Below are positions 48,331-60,660 of a stretch of 64,000 nt of DNA, one piece after another. The notes beneath the pieces were generated by a model that worked only from the letters and a program-made list of their open reading frames with translations, ran no database searches and was not told where the DNA came from. The DNA comes from Sphagnum compactum (lineage: Eukaryota; Bryophyta; Sphagnopsida; Sphagnales), in the NCBI GenBank assembly GCA_965153455.1, contig OZ234503.1, forward strand, positions 14,699,118 to 14,763,117, given 5' to 3'. The position numbers and the translations under genes were made by a program. The stretch's first letter is position 1. Every line of letters starts with the position of its first letter.

Positions 48331-48837
48331 TTAAATAAGGGCGCCACTCCGTTTTAGTGCAAAAAGTCGTGTTTTTCGCTCTCTGACTCTGTTTCTTGAA
48401 AGAGTGTGTCGTTGATGTCGTTCGTTCCTTCGGCTGATGCAAGCTCTCTAGATCGCGGCCATTTTAGCACGCGATCTGCACTCTAATCGCGGTTTCAGAG
48501 TTCTCAACGACTGGAAGTCCAGGATTTCTTTCTCTTCTTCTCGCGAAAGTGATTCCAGTTCGGGATCACAACTGTTTTCTTCTCATTTCATTTTTTTTGT
48601 TTTCAGCTTGCTGGGAAGTCGTCGACAGTCAAATGCACCAGGAAGCTGCTTTGTAGCAGTGGCAAAGCTGCTTGTGGATGTGGGAGGGAAGTACTGGGAA
48701 GAAAAGAGCTTGAGAATCTAGGGAGTCACTGCATCTGAGTGGATTTGTGGAGGGATTGATTGCTGCTCAGCTACGGTACAGGAGGAGCCCCGCACGCGAG
48801 TGTGTTTTCTTTTTGGTAACCTTCTAGTCGAGAAGAT
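48331..48837 (+). promoter_or_regulatory. Core promoter and 5' UTR of the NodGS-type gene (predicted)
   Basis: TTAAATAAGG at 48331-48340 sits about 30 bp before a pyrimidine-rich stretch and is my preferred TATA element. TATATATA at 48176-48183 is the alternative. The leader contains an upstream frame, ATG at 48415 to TAA at 48484-48486 (23 codons). A strong TTTTTTTTGTTTTCAG acceptor-like site ends near 48605, suggesting a 5' UTR intron. If spliced from a donor before 48415, that would remove the upstream frame. Confidence 0.4.
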
Positions 48838-51800
48838 ATGGCGGAGATTAACAACAGGGAGCAAGATCATGAGAGGATCAGGGCAGTGTGTGCACAGGTG
48901 CCGTTAATCGATGCGCACGCACACAACGTGGTGGAGCTCGATTCCAACTTGCCTTTCCTTGTGTGCTTGCGGGAAGCTCGCGGCCTTGATGCTGTGCGAC
49001 AGAGCCTTGCTTTCCAGGTAGTATTTCTTCGTCTTGTTCTTCCTGGCCCTTTTTCTATTTTCTCAAGTCTCTCTTATATCTGGCATTCATCAAGCATGAA
49101 GATGAAAGAAAACAAAATCCCAACAATTTTGTGATCTATTTGTGAAGCTGTCTGAAGAAATCTCGGATTCTCTCGTCCTCATTCAAACTCAACAATCTAG
49201 CAATACATCTGTTGTGTAGAAATTCTCACTTCCTACACACCAAAAAAAACAGAAAAAGGAAAAAAAAATCCAGAAATGTGAGACCAGTTGTTGTTGCAAT
49301 CAGAGATTTGGTGTCCAGCTTCATATCTCTTTCAGAAAGAAGATCAGGAAGCTTAGCCAAATCCTTGACGTTGCAGACAGCTTCTCACAGATCAAGCTTT
49401 GCTTATGCTTCCTCAGCCCTAGATCTAGTTGGATCCTGAGCTGACTAAAGACTTTGTCTGTCCACTTCATGGCCTCCATTTCTTCATAGAATCCAGCTTC
49501 AAGGTCAAATTAGGGTTTAGAGCATTGCACAGCTTGTTCAAAATTGCAACAAGACTTGATAATAGACAGCTTGATCTTGCCCCCGAGGAGCTGTTGAAAG
49601 GGAGGTCACCAAGAATTTGGTCTGCATTACAGACACCATGCAGAAACAACCTAGGTTTTCTTCTTGCTTGTGGCTTCAGATAGGGTATGGACCTGAGCAG
49701 GGATAGAGTGTGTTAGTCCCTGGGTATTTGGTTCTGCGATTGCTTTAATAGAGTCAAGCTTTTTGGCAGCTGCTCAGTTAAGATCAATCAATGACAGGAC
49801 TTTTAGGATTTTTTTAATTTTTAGTTTTTTGGTGGTGCTCATATTGGGATGGTTTTAAATGCAGAGGAGTCTGAAAGAGCTTGCTGTTCTCTATGGTTGT
49901 GAGCCAACATTGCAAGCCATTGAGCAGTATCGGCAATCAGCAGGCCTGTCAGCCATCAGCCACAAGTGTTTTGATGCAGCCAACATTGAGTTTGTGTTGC
50001 TGGATGATGGGTTGACAATGGATAAAATGGTGAGCATTGGATGGCACCGCAAGTTTGTTCCAGGTGTTCACAGATTGCTGTGTATTGAAACAGTTGCTGA
50101 AACCATTCTGAATCAGGTACTTGACTCTCACCTCATCTTCTTTGTTACAAGTTTGATGTCCACTGCAGAGATGGTGCATTGTAGAGAGGCACACTAGATT
50201 AGCAAGTGTGCTAAAGGCATTATTATGCTGCTAATTTCACATTGATTTTCATCTTTCAACTGTCATGTTTGGTTCATTGCTTATGCAAAAAAAATCTTTG
50301 TGCTTGCAACAGGGGATTCAAGCCAACATGCGGTGGACACTTGAAAGTTTTGACCACAGATTTGTCTCAACATTGGATTCATATCCTTTTTGTACACCCT
50401 TGCTATCTGCAGTTGGTAGTGTTATAAAACTCAATATGATTCTTCCATCTGAAGCTTGGCAGCAAGTTGGGATGAAAACTGGATCATTGCTGGCAGCTGT
50501 GGTTTGCTTCTCCAGGAATATTGAAGTGAAGCAAATGTGTTTCCATTGCACAACCTTGCACTCAAATGCAATCTTCACATTTGTAACAGCTTTATGAGTA
50601 ACAAGAGTGTCAATGGAAACACAAACTAAAATGGTGGATTTAGATGCACCACTGTAGACAATGTGTTTCTTGAAGTTGTCAAGGGTATGATTGATTCAAC
50701 AAGTTTATACTAGATTCTTTAACCGAAAGGAGATATTATCACACTCTCTCAGAAGGTAGTGGCATTCAAGAGCATTGCAGCGTACCGCAGTGGATTGCGC
50801 ATCAACCCGTTGGTCTCAGCTCAAGAATCAGAGGATGCACTGCATGAAAACTTGCGTAAGAGCTTTCCACATATAATCTCTCTTGCACTTACGGGTTATT
50901 GAATGCATGCCTAATCTTCTTTTGTGCCTTGCAATATTGTTTCCAAGGCAATGGTCACAGTCTATGCTGCTGCAATACATTCTGGAAGACCAATATCTCT
51001 GTGAATACTATCATCTTCACTTTTGGGGTGTTGGGTGACAGGTTCGGGAAGTCCTGTTCGTGTGTCACAGAAGGCCCTTGTTGATTTCATCTTCATTCGT
51101 GCTCTTGAAGTTGCTACACAGCGGGGTATTCCAATGCAGATCCACACAGGGTATGTGACTTTCTTGTTCTGGGTAACTATGCATTCAGCCTGGGAATTGT
51201 TGCACATCTCTTTGTATGGCACAGACCTACAGCTACCAAATTGTATTTGACAACCACCAATTGTCAAGGTTTACACTGCACCAGAATGTCTAAGACAGCT
51301 TGAATTATGTCTTGTAGATTTGGTGACAAAGACTTACAGCTGGAGCTTGCAAATCCCCTGCATCTTCGTGCTGTACTTGAGCACTCAACATTTGCCCAGT
51401 GTCGTGTGGTGCTCCTGCATGGCTCATACCCTTTCATGCGTGAAGCTTCTTACCTTGCTGGTGTCTATCCCCAGGTACAAGATTAATGTAACTGCATCAA
51501 ACACATTGCATCCTCCTTGGTAAATGTGTTCAGGCACTGAGATAGGAGGAACAGACAGGCAGGGGTATCTTGCTGTTTGCGACATTTTGAATTGCCTGGT
51601 TGGGCTTTGCAGGTTCATTTGGACTTTGGGTTAGTAGTTCCCAAGCTGAGCGTGCGGGGTATGCGCTGTGCCGTCAGTGACCTTCTGGACTTGGCACCTG
51701 TGAATAAGGTACAAGTTTTGTCTGGGACTTCACCAATGAGCAGTAATCGTGCTGAACAATTCATTTTAAACATAAGTCCATATTGTTTCCCAAGCTCATG

Positions 51801-54800
51801 AGGCACAAGACAATGTTTAGCGTTTTGGTGTTGTGCAGTTTAGCTGGAATTCTTTTACTGCAATTTGACATAAAAACAGCTTGGGAGTTGAATGGAAGAA
51901 CTGCCATCATTGTATTGTCTTTTGGTGTGTTGTTCTATAGATCATGTTCAGCACCGATGGTTATGCTTTCCCAGAGACGTTTTATCTTGGTACACATTTT
52001 GTCCCCTCTAGAGTAAGTGTGCAATTTGCATGTCATGTAGAATGGCCTTTTGCAAGAATGTGAAATGGGCTATTGACAATGGAGAGTTAGCAACTTCATT
52101 TTATGCACTTATCACTTGTTAAGCATGGGGAGATCCAGGACTCTCATCTTGCCAGAAAAGTCATCCTGATCAGACTGTCATCCTAATCATAGTTTCTGTG
52201 ACAATAATTTCTTCAATTCAGACATATCACCTTCTAGTGCGAGATGGGATCGTAGGAATTCTGCTGACATGTTGTTTTTCAGGTGCAAAGTGGTCCCGGG
52301 AAATTCTCGCTCGTGTTTTGATTGAGGCCTTCGACAATGGAGACATGCTGCTCGAGGAGGCACTTGCAGCTGCAGATGGGATTCTGGGCCGTAATGCTTT
52401 GGAATTCTACAAACTAGATGGAAGAGGTGGATTCTCAGCCTCGACTGACAACTTGACCAAACTGCAGTCTGGCCCTCCAGGCACAAACCTGGTGACAGTA
52501 ATGGACCGGGTTCCATCTATTGCACCTAAGTTGCCACCTTCCATTCAGGATGCCCCCAAAATGAACAGACTTGGGGATGGCATCAAAGGCGGGATTTTGA
52601 CCGATCTGAAAGATGAGGGTGAATGCCAAGCTGCTGAAGAACAGATTGCGGTAGCTGATGTTATTGAACCAAAGCCAAGTGCAGAATACACAGCAGTGAA
52701 GCATGTGCGCTTGCTTTTGGCTGATGGGTCAGGACAGCGCCGGTGCAGGGTATGTTTTGATACCACAATGTAGCTTTCTTAGAGCCTGTGATCCTCTGGT
52801 ATATAGTTTGCACTCTAATCTGTAACCAGCAATAAACAGATGTCAGTTGGTTCATTATGGAAAGAATAGAAATGAGTTTTGATTCAAGCACAAAATGACC
52901 TATGGGGAATCATCACATGTAGATTTGCGGGTGTGATGAAGCAGGTGATTCCATTGGAGAGGTTTGGAGGAGTGGTGATCTCCCATGGGGTAGGCTACAC
53001 CCAGGCTTGCATGGCCATGACATCCTTCTCTGATAGCCCTGCAGCAGATAGTGGACTATCGGTTGTTGGCGAGATTCGGTTGATGCCTGACATAACCACA
53101 AAACACAGGCTGCCTTGGTAAATTGTCTTCTGGCATATTTCCTTGGGGTGGTTACGCTGAATCTCGTTTTGAACGAAGCTGAGACAAGTGTAGTCTCCTT
53201 TGATACATTTGTTGGTAAGTGATTTGAAACAAAATACTCATATAGAGATTACAGAGAGAAAATTTGGGATGATATGCAATTTTGGAAGAGAATCTTCTGA
53301 CTAGGACATATTGTCTCATGTTTGCAGGTTCATGGGGCATGAGGCCGTGTTAGTTGACATGCATGTGAAACCTGGAGTTCCTTGGCAGTTATGTCCCCGA
53401 AGCACTCTGCGTCGCTTGTCCCAGTCTCTCGAGAAAGAATATGGTCTGGTGAGGAGCAATTTTGCAATTCTTCTGCCATTGTCGTTCTTCCACTCATTCT
53501 TATCTAGGATCAGTACTTGATTGCAAAGGGATGACTGCCCTGGATGTGATGTTGGTTTGCATGAGCAAATGTCTTGTTGAGTTGATTGTGTATTGATTCA
53601 CTTCTGTGCTCTCTCTCTCTCTCTCCCTCCCTGTACCACAGGTGGTGCGGGCTGGCTTTGAGAGTGAGTTTTACCTCATGAAGCAATCTACTGGGTGAGC
53701 TCAAGTTCTGAAAATAATCAATCATGCTTCCTTTACAAGAGTTTTTGTGCTTTGAATAGTATGGAGGTTGTAGCATCTTGTGTTTAGGGTTTAAGGTTTG
53801 TGGAAGTTGCTCATGCAACTTGGAATTGATGTTGTGTGCTATGTATTCATTGCAAACCAGTTTGAATGCTGTGAGATCCCATATGTCTTTTACTGGAGAT
53901 GGAGTATACTTAAGACACTAAATCTTACAGCTTAAACTTGAACTGAGTGGGAAACAAGGATGCTCCATAGTTGCTTCAATATCATCTTTATTTGAGTTTT
54001 CTTCATCAATCAACATCATTCCAGAAGCAGCATAACAGATTCCTGATTTGGTTGCAGGCCAAAGAAATGGGAGGGAGTGGATACTACCCCATATTGCTCA
54101 TCTGCAGGCTTTAATGCTTCTTCTCCCATCTTGTCGGAAGTGAGCAGTGCATTGTTGGCTTTAGGCATTGACATTGAGCAGGTACATGAAGGAGTTTACT
54201 GCTCATGTGGTCTGCAAAATTTTCTACCTTCCAAGTTTCTGAATTTGTTTCAATTGTCTCAGACTAGAGCATCCCAGAAGACAAGTGCATAATCATAGAA
54301 TCAAGGTCAGTTGGAAATGTCTGGCTTTGAACACTGTAATGGCAGCTGGGTACTTACCTTTTTTGGATACATCTGGCAGATGCATTCTGAGTCAGGTGGG
54401 GGCCAGTTTGAGATTGCCATGAGCCATGTCCCATGTCTTACAGCTGCTGACAACCTGCTCTTCATACGGGAGGCAGTGGTAGCAATTGCAAACAAGCATC
54501 TTCTACATGCAACATTCTTGCCCAAGTGAGCATCTTTGAACTCACTGTACCAGTAGGTAGTGTTATCATATTGGGTTCACAGATTAGAGCCTTCTGATTT
54601 GCTAGATGAACTTTCCTGCATGTTTTTTGGACATGATTCTTGATGTAAGCGTATCGTAGCACATTCATTGCAGGAGAGGGACAATCTATTATCATCACAT
54701 GTGATATATAATCAGAACTTCAGTTGGATTTGCTCACAAACCCAGTGTGTACCATTGGGTAGGTATAATGCAGCTGCTGCAGGCAGTGGTTCTCATGTCC

Positions 54801-55996
54801 ATCTCAGTATCTGGCAAGGTGCAAGCAATGTGTTCATGGCCAGGGGCCCTGGTTCAAAGTATGGAATGTCCAAGCTAGGGCAAGAGTTTCTGGCAGGAGT
54901 TCTTCATCATCTTCCTGCAATCCTAGCATTCACAGCACCCAATCCAAACAGGTTGGTACTGTCTCCCATCTCCTCTTCCATACTTGCCATTGTACTTCCT
55001 ACTCAGTGATCAGAGTTTGGATTTATTCACTTAACAATTGCCTAGGAATGGGTTGAATTGGATGCATCAGTTTGGGGGCTGCAGGGTTTAGGGTTTCATT
55101 CTGGAATATAGTCTTAGATGAGTTTTATCTGGAGGCAACAACTAGGTTTTGACTTGGATGTGTACAAGTGCAGTTATGCTCGAATTCAGCCAAACACATG
55201 GAGTGGGGCCTACCAGTGCTGGGGACGTGACAACCGGGAGGCACCATTGCGCACTGCTAGCCCTCCTGGAGTTGATTCAGATTTGGTCAGCAATTTTGAG
55301 CTCAAATCTTTTGATGGATGTGCTAACCCACATCTTGGATTAGCAGCCATCATTGCAGCAGGAATGGATGGGCTACAGAAGCACCTTCAACTTCCAGAGC
55401 CAGTTGGTTAGTTCCATCTGCTTACATCTTGCTCTTTAAATTTTCTGACGGTTGCAAGAGACCCACATGTTTGTTCCATGTCAGGAAAAGGAGACTTTTT
55501 GCTGCATCTGGAATGTAACTTGTGTTCTTCAAATTTGGGGGACTGTGTACATAGATGTCAATCCATCAGTTTTGGAGGCTGGGAAGGTCAGCCGCTTGCC
55601 CAGCACATTGGGACAGGCTGTCAAAGCCCTAGAAGCTGACAAAGTCCTGTGGGAGCATCTCGGGACACCATTGGTGACAGCCATATGTGCAATACGGAAG
55701 GTAGGTGCTGCAAATGACTTTTTCTTTTCTATTCAAGTTGGACTGGTAGTTGGAAAAATGACACATTATAGGAAATGCATCATCCTGCTTGTATCATGAC
55801 ATTTCACACCCAGTTGCCAATTCCAATCAGTTTTGCATGACATAAAGCTTTTGCTCTATGGACTCATGAATAGAATCAGTCTTGAGAGGATGCATCACTA
55901 AACCATCTTTTATGTTGCCTGTAATGTGTATAGGCCGAGGTTGAATACTACAAAGATGCACAAGATTCAGAGGAATTTCTGGTTGAGCGGTATTAG
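48838..55996 (+). CDS. NodGS/FluG-type amidohydrolase-glutamine synthetase fusion, 912 aa
   Basis: Eighteen coding exons join in phase: 48838-49017, 49865-50116, 50313-50380, 50743-50855, 51042-51150, 51318-51474, 51613-51708, 51941-51989, 52283-52749, 52945-53117, 53328-53448, 53642-53694, 54058-54181, 54380-54525, 54763-54951, 55174-55406, 55555-55700, 55934-55996. The N-terminal half (to ~345) is an amidohydrolase-2 TIM barrel with DAHAH (H27, H29), H239, H275 and D331. A ~100-aa Pro/Glu-rich linker follows. The C-terminal half (~498-912) is glutamine-synthetase-like: E602/E604 (FESEF), E658 and E665 (HSESGGGQFE), H714 (GSGSHVHLS) and IQPNTWSGAYQCWG with NRE. Plant NodGS is usually near 850 aa; the linker explains the excess. 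Arabidopsis NodGS has been linked to root development and flagellin responses, and fungal FluG to sporulation; neither shows classical GS activity firmly. No lesion is visible. All introns are GT-AG except intron 3. Confidence 0.93.
50381..50742 (+). other. U12-type AT-AC intron (intron 3 of the NodGS-type gene)
   Basis: The intron begins ATATCCTTTT, the U12 donor consensus, and ends TATCAC. TTCTTTAAC at 50715-50723 matches the U12 branch-site consensus TTCCTTRAY, with the branch A about 20 nt from the acceptor. Splicing here joins TC and A into one Ser codon and gives exactly the length and phase expected from the plant protein family around this point. I found no GT-AG pair in the same interval that preserves phase. 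It is 362 bp long. Confidence 0.88.
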
Positions 55997-57100
55997 AAAC
56001 ATGTATTGCACAGGCAAAGGGCATGGTTCAATGCCATGGGATTTCATAGGACTAGACCATTGGTGAGCTGAATGTCAGCTACATTCCTGTGATAACTCAA
56101 GATTTTTAGGGATTGACTACAAAGCTCCTTGCAGTTCGAATCTTAATCTAGCTCCAAAAAATAAACACAATTAGCAAATTACACAATCTGCTTACACTAT
56201 GCAGTTAGTTATGTGTGGGAGTGTGGACCAAAGCTATGATGAATAAGGCCTTCAGCAAATGTCATGGACAGGCCTTTCAGAAGGAGATTAGGGCAAAATT
56301 TGACAGTTTCCATTTCTGCAGCTCTCAAAACCAAGAGAAATGGATATGGGCGGTTTATGGGTGGTTCTAGGTTATGTGAGATACGAGCTGCTTGAGGGCT
56401 TCAATTTGAATGGGGATACAACAACAATGTAAATCCTTGAAACGATTTGAGAGTATTGAGTGAAACCCCCTCAGGGATTAAACGATCAGCAAGCTGCTAG
56501 TACATGCATGCAGCTTGATGTTTGGTGGGCCCAATTCCTCATCTTCTAATGCAATAAGAACTTACATGACAGTGTGCTCCAATTAAAGCTTTTTGGGAAG
56601 TAGAATCATTGTGTTCTATAGCTGAAACACGACCTTGACGTAATATACAAGGCCTAATCCTCTGTCAACTGTTTGCTCATGTTGTGTGTTTTCAAGAAGG
56701 ATTGTGCAATCCTGTGTTGGTGAGTTCAATGTACTACCTACATGATGCAATAATGCAGTATATGTTGCACACGTATAGAACAACATAATGGACTGTGTGT
56801 TATACTTACATATTTTTTGAATCTATTTATTTTATATTCTCTATTGTAATCCTTCTACTAAGATAGTTTTTATGTTTTGCCATCTTGAGATATCAGATCT
56901 CCCAAACCACAGGGCCCCTTGTGCTCTTGGTATCATTGGGAAGCCCTCCGTACATGAGTAGGAATGCATTGAGGTGTTTTTGCAATGCTTTGACCTACAG
57001 TGCAGGAGTTATTGAATGTTGAACAATCTTGTCATTGAAAATTCTATAAAATCAGAAGTAAATTTTTTAAAGAAATTAACATGGGATAACTTTGAATCAA
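55997..57100 (+). other. 3' flank of the NodGS-type gene
   Basis: Probably holds the 3' UTR and polyadenylation site. An AT-rich 'tttattttatattctctattgtaatcc' type tract near 56825-56855 is a plausible end region, but no single signal stands out. No other gene is seen. Confidence 0.4.
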
Positions 57101-58100
57101 AGACCTAGCAACAGATACTTGAAGTACATTAGAAACATAGTTGCAACACTAGAAGGGATTTCCCCAAAAAAGGGTTTCTTTGTTTCTTCAGCACTGCATT
57201 AGCTTCCTGAATTCTCAAACTCTCCCCCACTCTACACGCAATCATCCTACTGCACAACCACCTCCCTCAAACTGTGTCCCCAATTCACAACTGTCTCTCC
57301 TCAAATGAAACTGAACACAAATCATGCACCCATCTCAAGACTCAAGACTGCAGTAGATCTTCGACTTCTACCCTTTCACCCACAACTATCACATGACAAA
57401 AAGGACCTTGACTTCTCCCTCAAAGAAAGCTACACAAACACATTGAAAGAGAAACAAACAAGTTTGCAAATTTAACTTTACCAACATAAAAACCAAACAC
57501 ATAGATCCTTGGGGATTTGAGATGCAGTGAGATACTAGCTGAAGAAAAAGTTCTCCAATGTTCAGAAAAGCACTTTTCATCCTTGGAAAATGTAACCAAA
57601 GGCCAGAAGTCCACTTCCCACACAACAAAATAGACTCCATTGGGCTGGAGTGAACCAGCAGCCACCAATGCACCAGTTCAAGATGAGGCTTTTCAAGCCG
57701 TTTTGGGGATGAACCAAAAACACATCCTCTTCCCCTGCCCAGGGATTTTTCAACCCCCTTCTCTGCCCCAAAATTTTCCCCTCCTTCCTACCGCCCCCCC
57801 TCCTACCTCCCTCCTACCTACCTCCCCCCTCCTACCTCCTTCAACTCATTTCCCGCTCACTCCATCTCCAAAGCTCAAGAGAGCTCTTGAGCTTGAATGG
57901 CATAGAGCTTCGAGGAGACGTGAGACACAAGGCTTGAGGAAGGTGGAGGGCTCAACATTGAAGGAACATGGGGAGGAGAAGGCAAGAAGAATGTTTCATC
58001 CCAAATGTAGAGCGAGAGAAGAAAGGTAAGCTCCCTCCCTTCTCTGCATTTTTTTCTTCTCTATGGTTTGTTTTTCTTGGTGGTTTCTTTTCTTTTCTTC
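57101..58100. other. Spacer with long pyrimidine tract
   Basis: Low-complexity CT-rich sequence at about 57735-57850 (cctcctacctcc runs) followed by GA-rich DNA. Overlapping frames on both strands (57389-58029) translate the low-complexity DNA and are not supported as genes. Confidence 0.4.
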
Positions 58101-58104
58101 TGCT

Positions 58105-58920
58105 TGAGAAGAAGAAGACGCCATCTTCTTCTTCTTTCATTTTTTTATTTTTGTTTGAAGGAGGAAGGTGACGACAACAAGCTTGTTGTTTTCCCAAAAT
58201 TTTCTCCTCCTACCTACCTACTTCACTTCATTTTGCACTCACTCCATTGTTAGAGTTCGGGCGAGCTTGAAGTGGGAAGGCAAAAGAGGGAAGGCAGAAC
58301 TAAGAACCAAAAGCAGGAAAGCAAAAGTGACAACTAGGCGAAAGCACTTGAACGGAAGGGCAGAAGTGGCAGCCAGGAGAAAGCACTTGAAACGGAAAGG
58401 TAGAAGCGGGAGGGCAGAAGCAAGAGCTAAAAGTGAAAGGGCAAAGCGGGAGCTTGAATGTACACTCCCTCCCTTCTCTTAGTTTTTTTTTTGTTGTTTT
58501 CTTGCGTGTTTTGTCTTCTCTGTGTTTGAAAAAAAAAAGACGACGACAATGTGCCGTCATCTTCTTCTATGGTGTCACAACGAAAAAGGCGACGGCAGCT
58601 TGTTGTCGTCACCTTCTTCTCTATGCTTGAGAAGAAGAAGATGATGACAATGTGTCATCGTCTTTTTCTGGGGTGATATTGCCTGAGGTGTTATTGTTCT
58701 ATATGTTTGAAAAGAAAAAGAAGACGACAATGCGGCAACACGTCGTCGTCTTCTTCTATGGTGGTGTTTCAACAAAGAAGGTGACGGCAACTTGCTACCA
58801 TCGCCTTCTTCTTTAGTGGTGTTGAAGCGAAGAAGGCAACGACAGCTTGTGTTTGCCTTCTTCTCTGAGTTAAAGAAGAAGAAGATGATGGCAATGCATT
58901 GTCATCTTCTTCTATGGTGC
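58105..58920. repeat. Tandem series of hairpin-forming modules
   Basis: At least seven modules share the plan GAAGAAG + (GAYGAY or GGYGACGG) + short loop + its complement + CTTCTTC. Approximate modules are 58105-58138, 58528-58571, 58580-58622, 58629-58668, 58709-58760, 58770-58815, 58826-58866 and 58870-58916. Stem sequences differ between modules (GACGAC/GTCGTC, GATGATGACA/TGTCATCGTC, GGCAA/TTGCC) while pairing is largely kept. Modules are joined by 'tatggtg(t)' and 'ttgaa' linkers. The GA-rich 58250-58460 part lies between the first and later modules. Frames through it encode only Lys/Arg/Ser/Leu runs. Confidence 0.6.
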
Positions 58921-58929
58921 TATTGCAGC

Positions 58930-59770
58930 GAATACAGCAACGGCATCAAACTCTGGAATCTATTGTGCGCACAATGCTAAAGCCGATATATTTGGACCAT
59001 ATAAAACGTTCTCGAGTAGGCCACAAAACATCCCCACAATGTGGAGCCTATGCAGTGGACATATACAACAAGAAATTTTATGACCTTCTATCTAAAAAGA
59101 AGATGTATTGGATTTACATGATTCTAAAATGACTCATGGAAGGTAAGAAAAAATAATAACCAATGTTTATTGGTTTTTATATAATTTTCTTTCATCCAAG
59201 GTGTGTTAGGGTTTAACTGGTAGTTTTTGGGTTCAGGGCACAACAAAAGAAAAGTTTGTTGCAAGTGTAGTTTAGGTTGAGATGCAACACCGCCATCCAT
59301 GCACTGCTCGTCATGTAACAAAGGCTACAAATGCAGCAGCTACTTACTGAGTTAAATAAGATTGTAAATAGTGATATGGTTTTGGGTTTCCACTTTGTAT
59401 AGTTAACTAGGTTTTTTCAGCCCTGTTGTTTTTTGAACTACCCAATTTTTAAACTTTGGTCCTTTAATAGAGAACCTTTTTTTCATTGGGTTCTTTAGCA
59501 TTTTTTGATCCACCCATATTTGTACATCTTTTATCAATATATATATATATATATATATATTTGTCACACTTGTTTGATGGGTATATGGTTAATTATATAT
59601 GTCTTATTTTTCATAATGTTATTAGTACTTTAAATGTTAGAATCAAAACTTAAATAGGCCCATATGAATAGGTAACATCAATTAGTTTAAAGTTTACAAA
59701 GATCCAAATGAACATTGTGCAATACCTACATCCTTTCTATTATAATTTCCATAAGGCCATTTTAAATATG
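58930..59770. other. Spacer, nothing recognised apart from a (TA)n run
   Basis: A dinucleotide (TA)n run lies at about 59537-59560. The short frame at 58899-59132 has no recognisable domain. Confidence 0.4.
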
Positions 59771-60010
59771 CAATACCCCATATAGATCTTGTAAATAATT
59801 GTTGGTTTTTTTACATTACAATACCCTCATATAGGTCTTATAAATAGTTGCTGGTTTTTTTTACATCCATTGCAATACCCACATATAGGTCTAGTAGTTG
59901 ATTTTTTTAACATCCATTACAATACCCGCATATAGGTCCATAAATAGTTACTGATGTTTAACATCTTTTACAATACTTGCATACAGGTTTCCATTGTAAT
60001 ATTTATGGGT
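59771..60010. repeat. ~50-bp tandem repeat, five copies
   Basis: 'caatacccNcatataggtct' recurs at 59771, 59819, 59873, 59920 and 59971, with 'aaatagttgctggtttttt' and 'acatccatt' between. Spacing is 47-54 bp. Copies are clearly related but diverged. Confidence 0.75.
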
Positions 60011-60345
60011 CTCATATCACATAATTATCTAGTCTAAGTATCAAGAAATAATGTCATCATTACTAAAAATATATTTCAGATAATATAAATGATTAATTAT
60101 CATATTTAAAAAATCATTTATTTCTCAATATTAATTAAATGATTATTTCGTTGAACCTTAATTATTCAAATAATTAAAATTTAGATCTAAAAATCAAGTA
60201 AATAATTTGATATTTAATTTTTTATATAGATTTTTTATGTTGATAAGTTATTCAAATCATTATTTTAGATAATTATTCAGGACAATTAATTATCATAAAA
60301 TTAATTTAAGTATATAAATACACATATTTTGAGTACCCAAACCAC

Positions 60346-60660
60346 TTATTTTGAAGTGACTTTACATGTGAGTACTGCATTTAGGGTTGATTCTTCACCT
60401 AAAGTTGTCTAAATCACCTATGGGATTATTTCAAAATGAACTTACATGCAAGTATTGCATATAGGCTTTGGTTTTTATTGAAAGGCCACCCAACTTACAT
60501 ACTGGTTATTTTGAAATGACCCTACCTGTGGGTATTGCATTTAAGGTTGGGTCTACACCTTAGGTTAGCTAAATCACCTATGGGTTATATTGAAACAAAT
60601 TTGAATATGGGTATTGCATTTAAGGCAAGGTATTCATATAATTTTGCAATACCCACACAC
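60346..60660. repeat. 80-bp tandem repeat, four copies
   Basis: Units beginning 'ttattttgaa(a)tga' start at 60346, 60426, 60506 and 60585, a period of 79-80 bp. Each contains 'gtattgcatttaagg' and most contain 'aaatcacctatggg'. The core GGGTATTGC is the reverse complement of GCAATACCC in the neighbouring 50-bp array. Confidence 0.75.

Noticed and set aside
49212-49683. Open frames within intron 1 of the NodGS-type gene
   Set aside because: They are not conserved in the protein family, and removing them by GT-AG splicing joins exons 1 and 2 exactly in phase.
50391-50755. Conventional GT-AG splicing of NodGS intron 3
   Set aside because: The nearest GT donor (50391) with the available AG acceptors shifts the frame and adds residues, while the AT-AC pair fits exactly.
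52879-52944. Exon 10 beginning at the acceptor near 52921
   Set aside because: That site would break the reading frame. The acceptor ending at 52944 gives phase 0 and the family-consistent spacing.
58168-58482. Lys/Arg-rich 104-codon frame
   Set aside because: It translates a GA-rich low-complexity tract between hairpin modules. There are no splice or homology cues.
59771-60660. CRISPR-like array
   Set aside because: Units are diverged, spacers are themselves part of the repeat, and the genome is eukaryotic.
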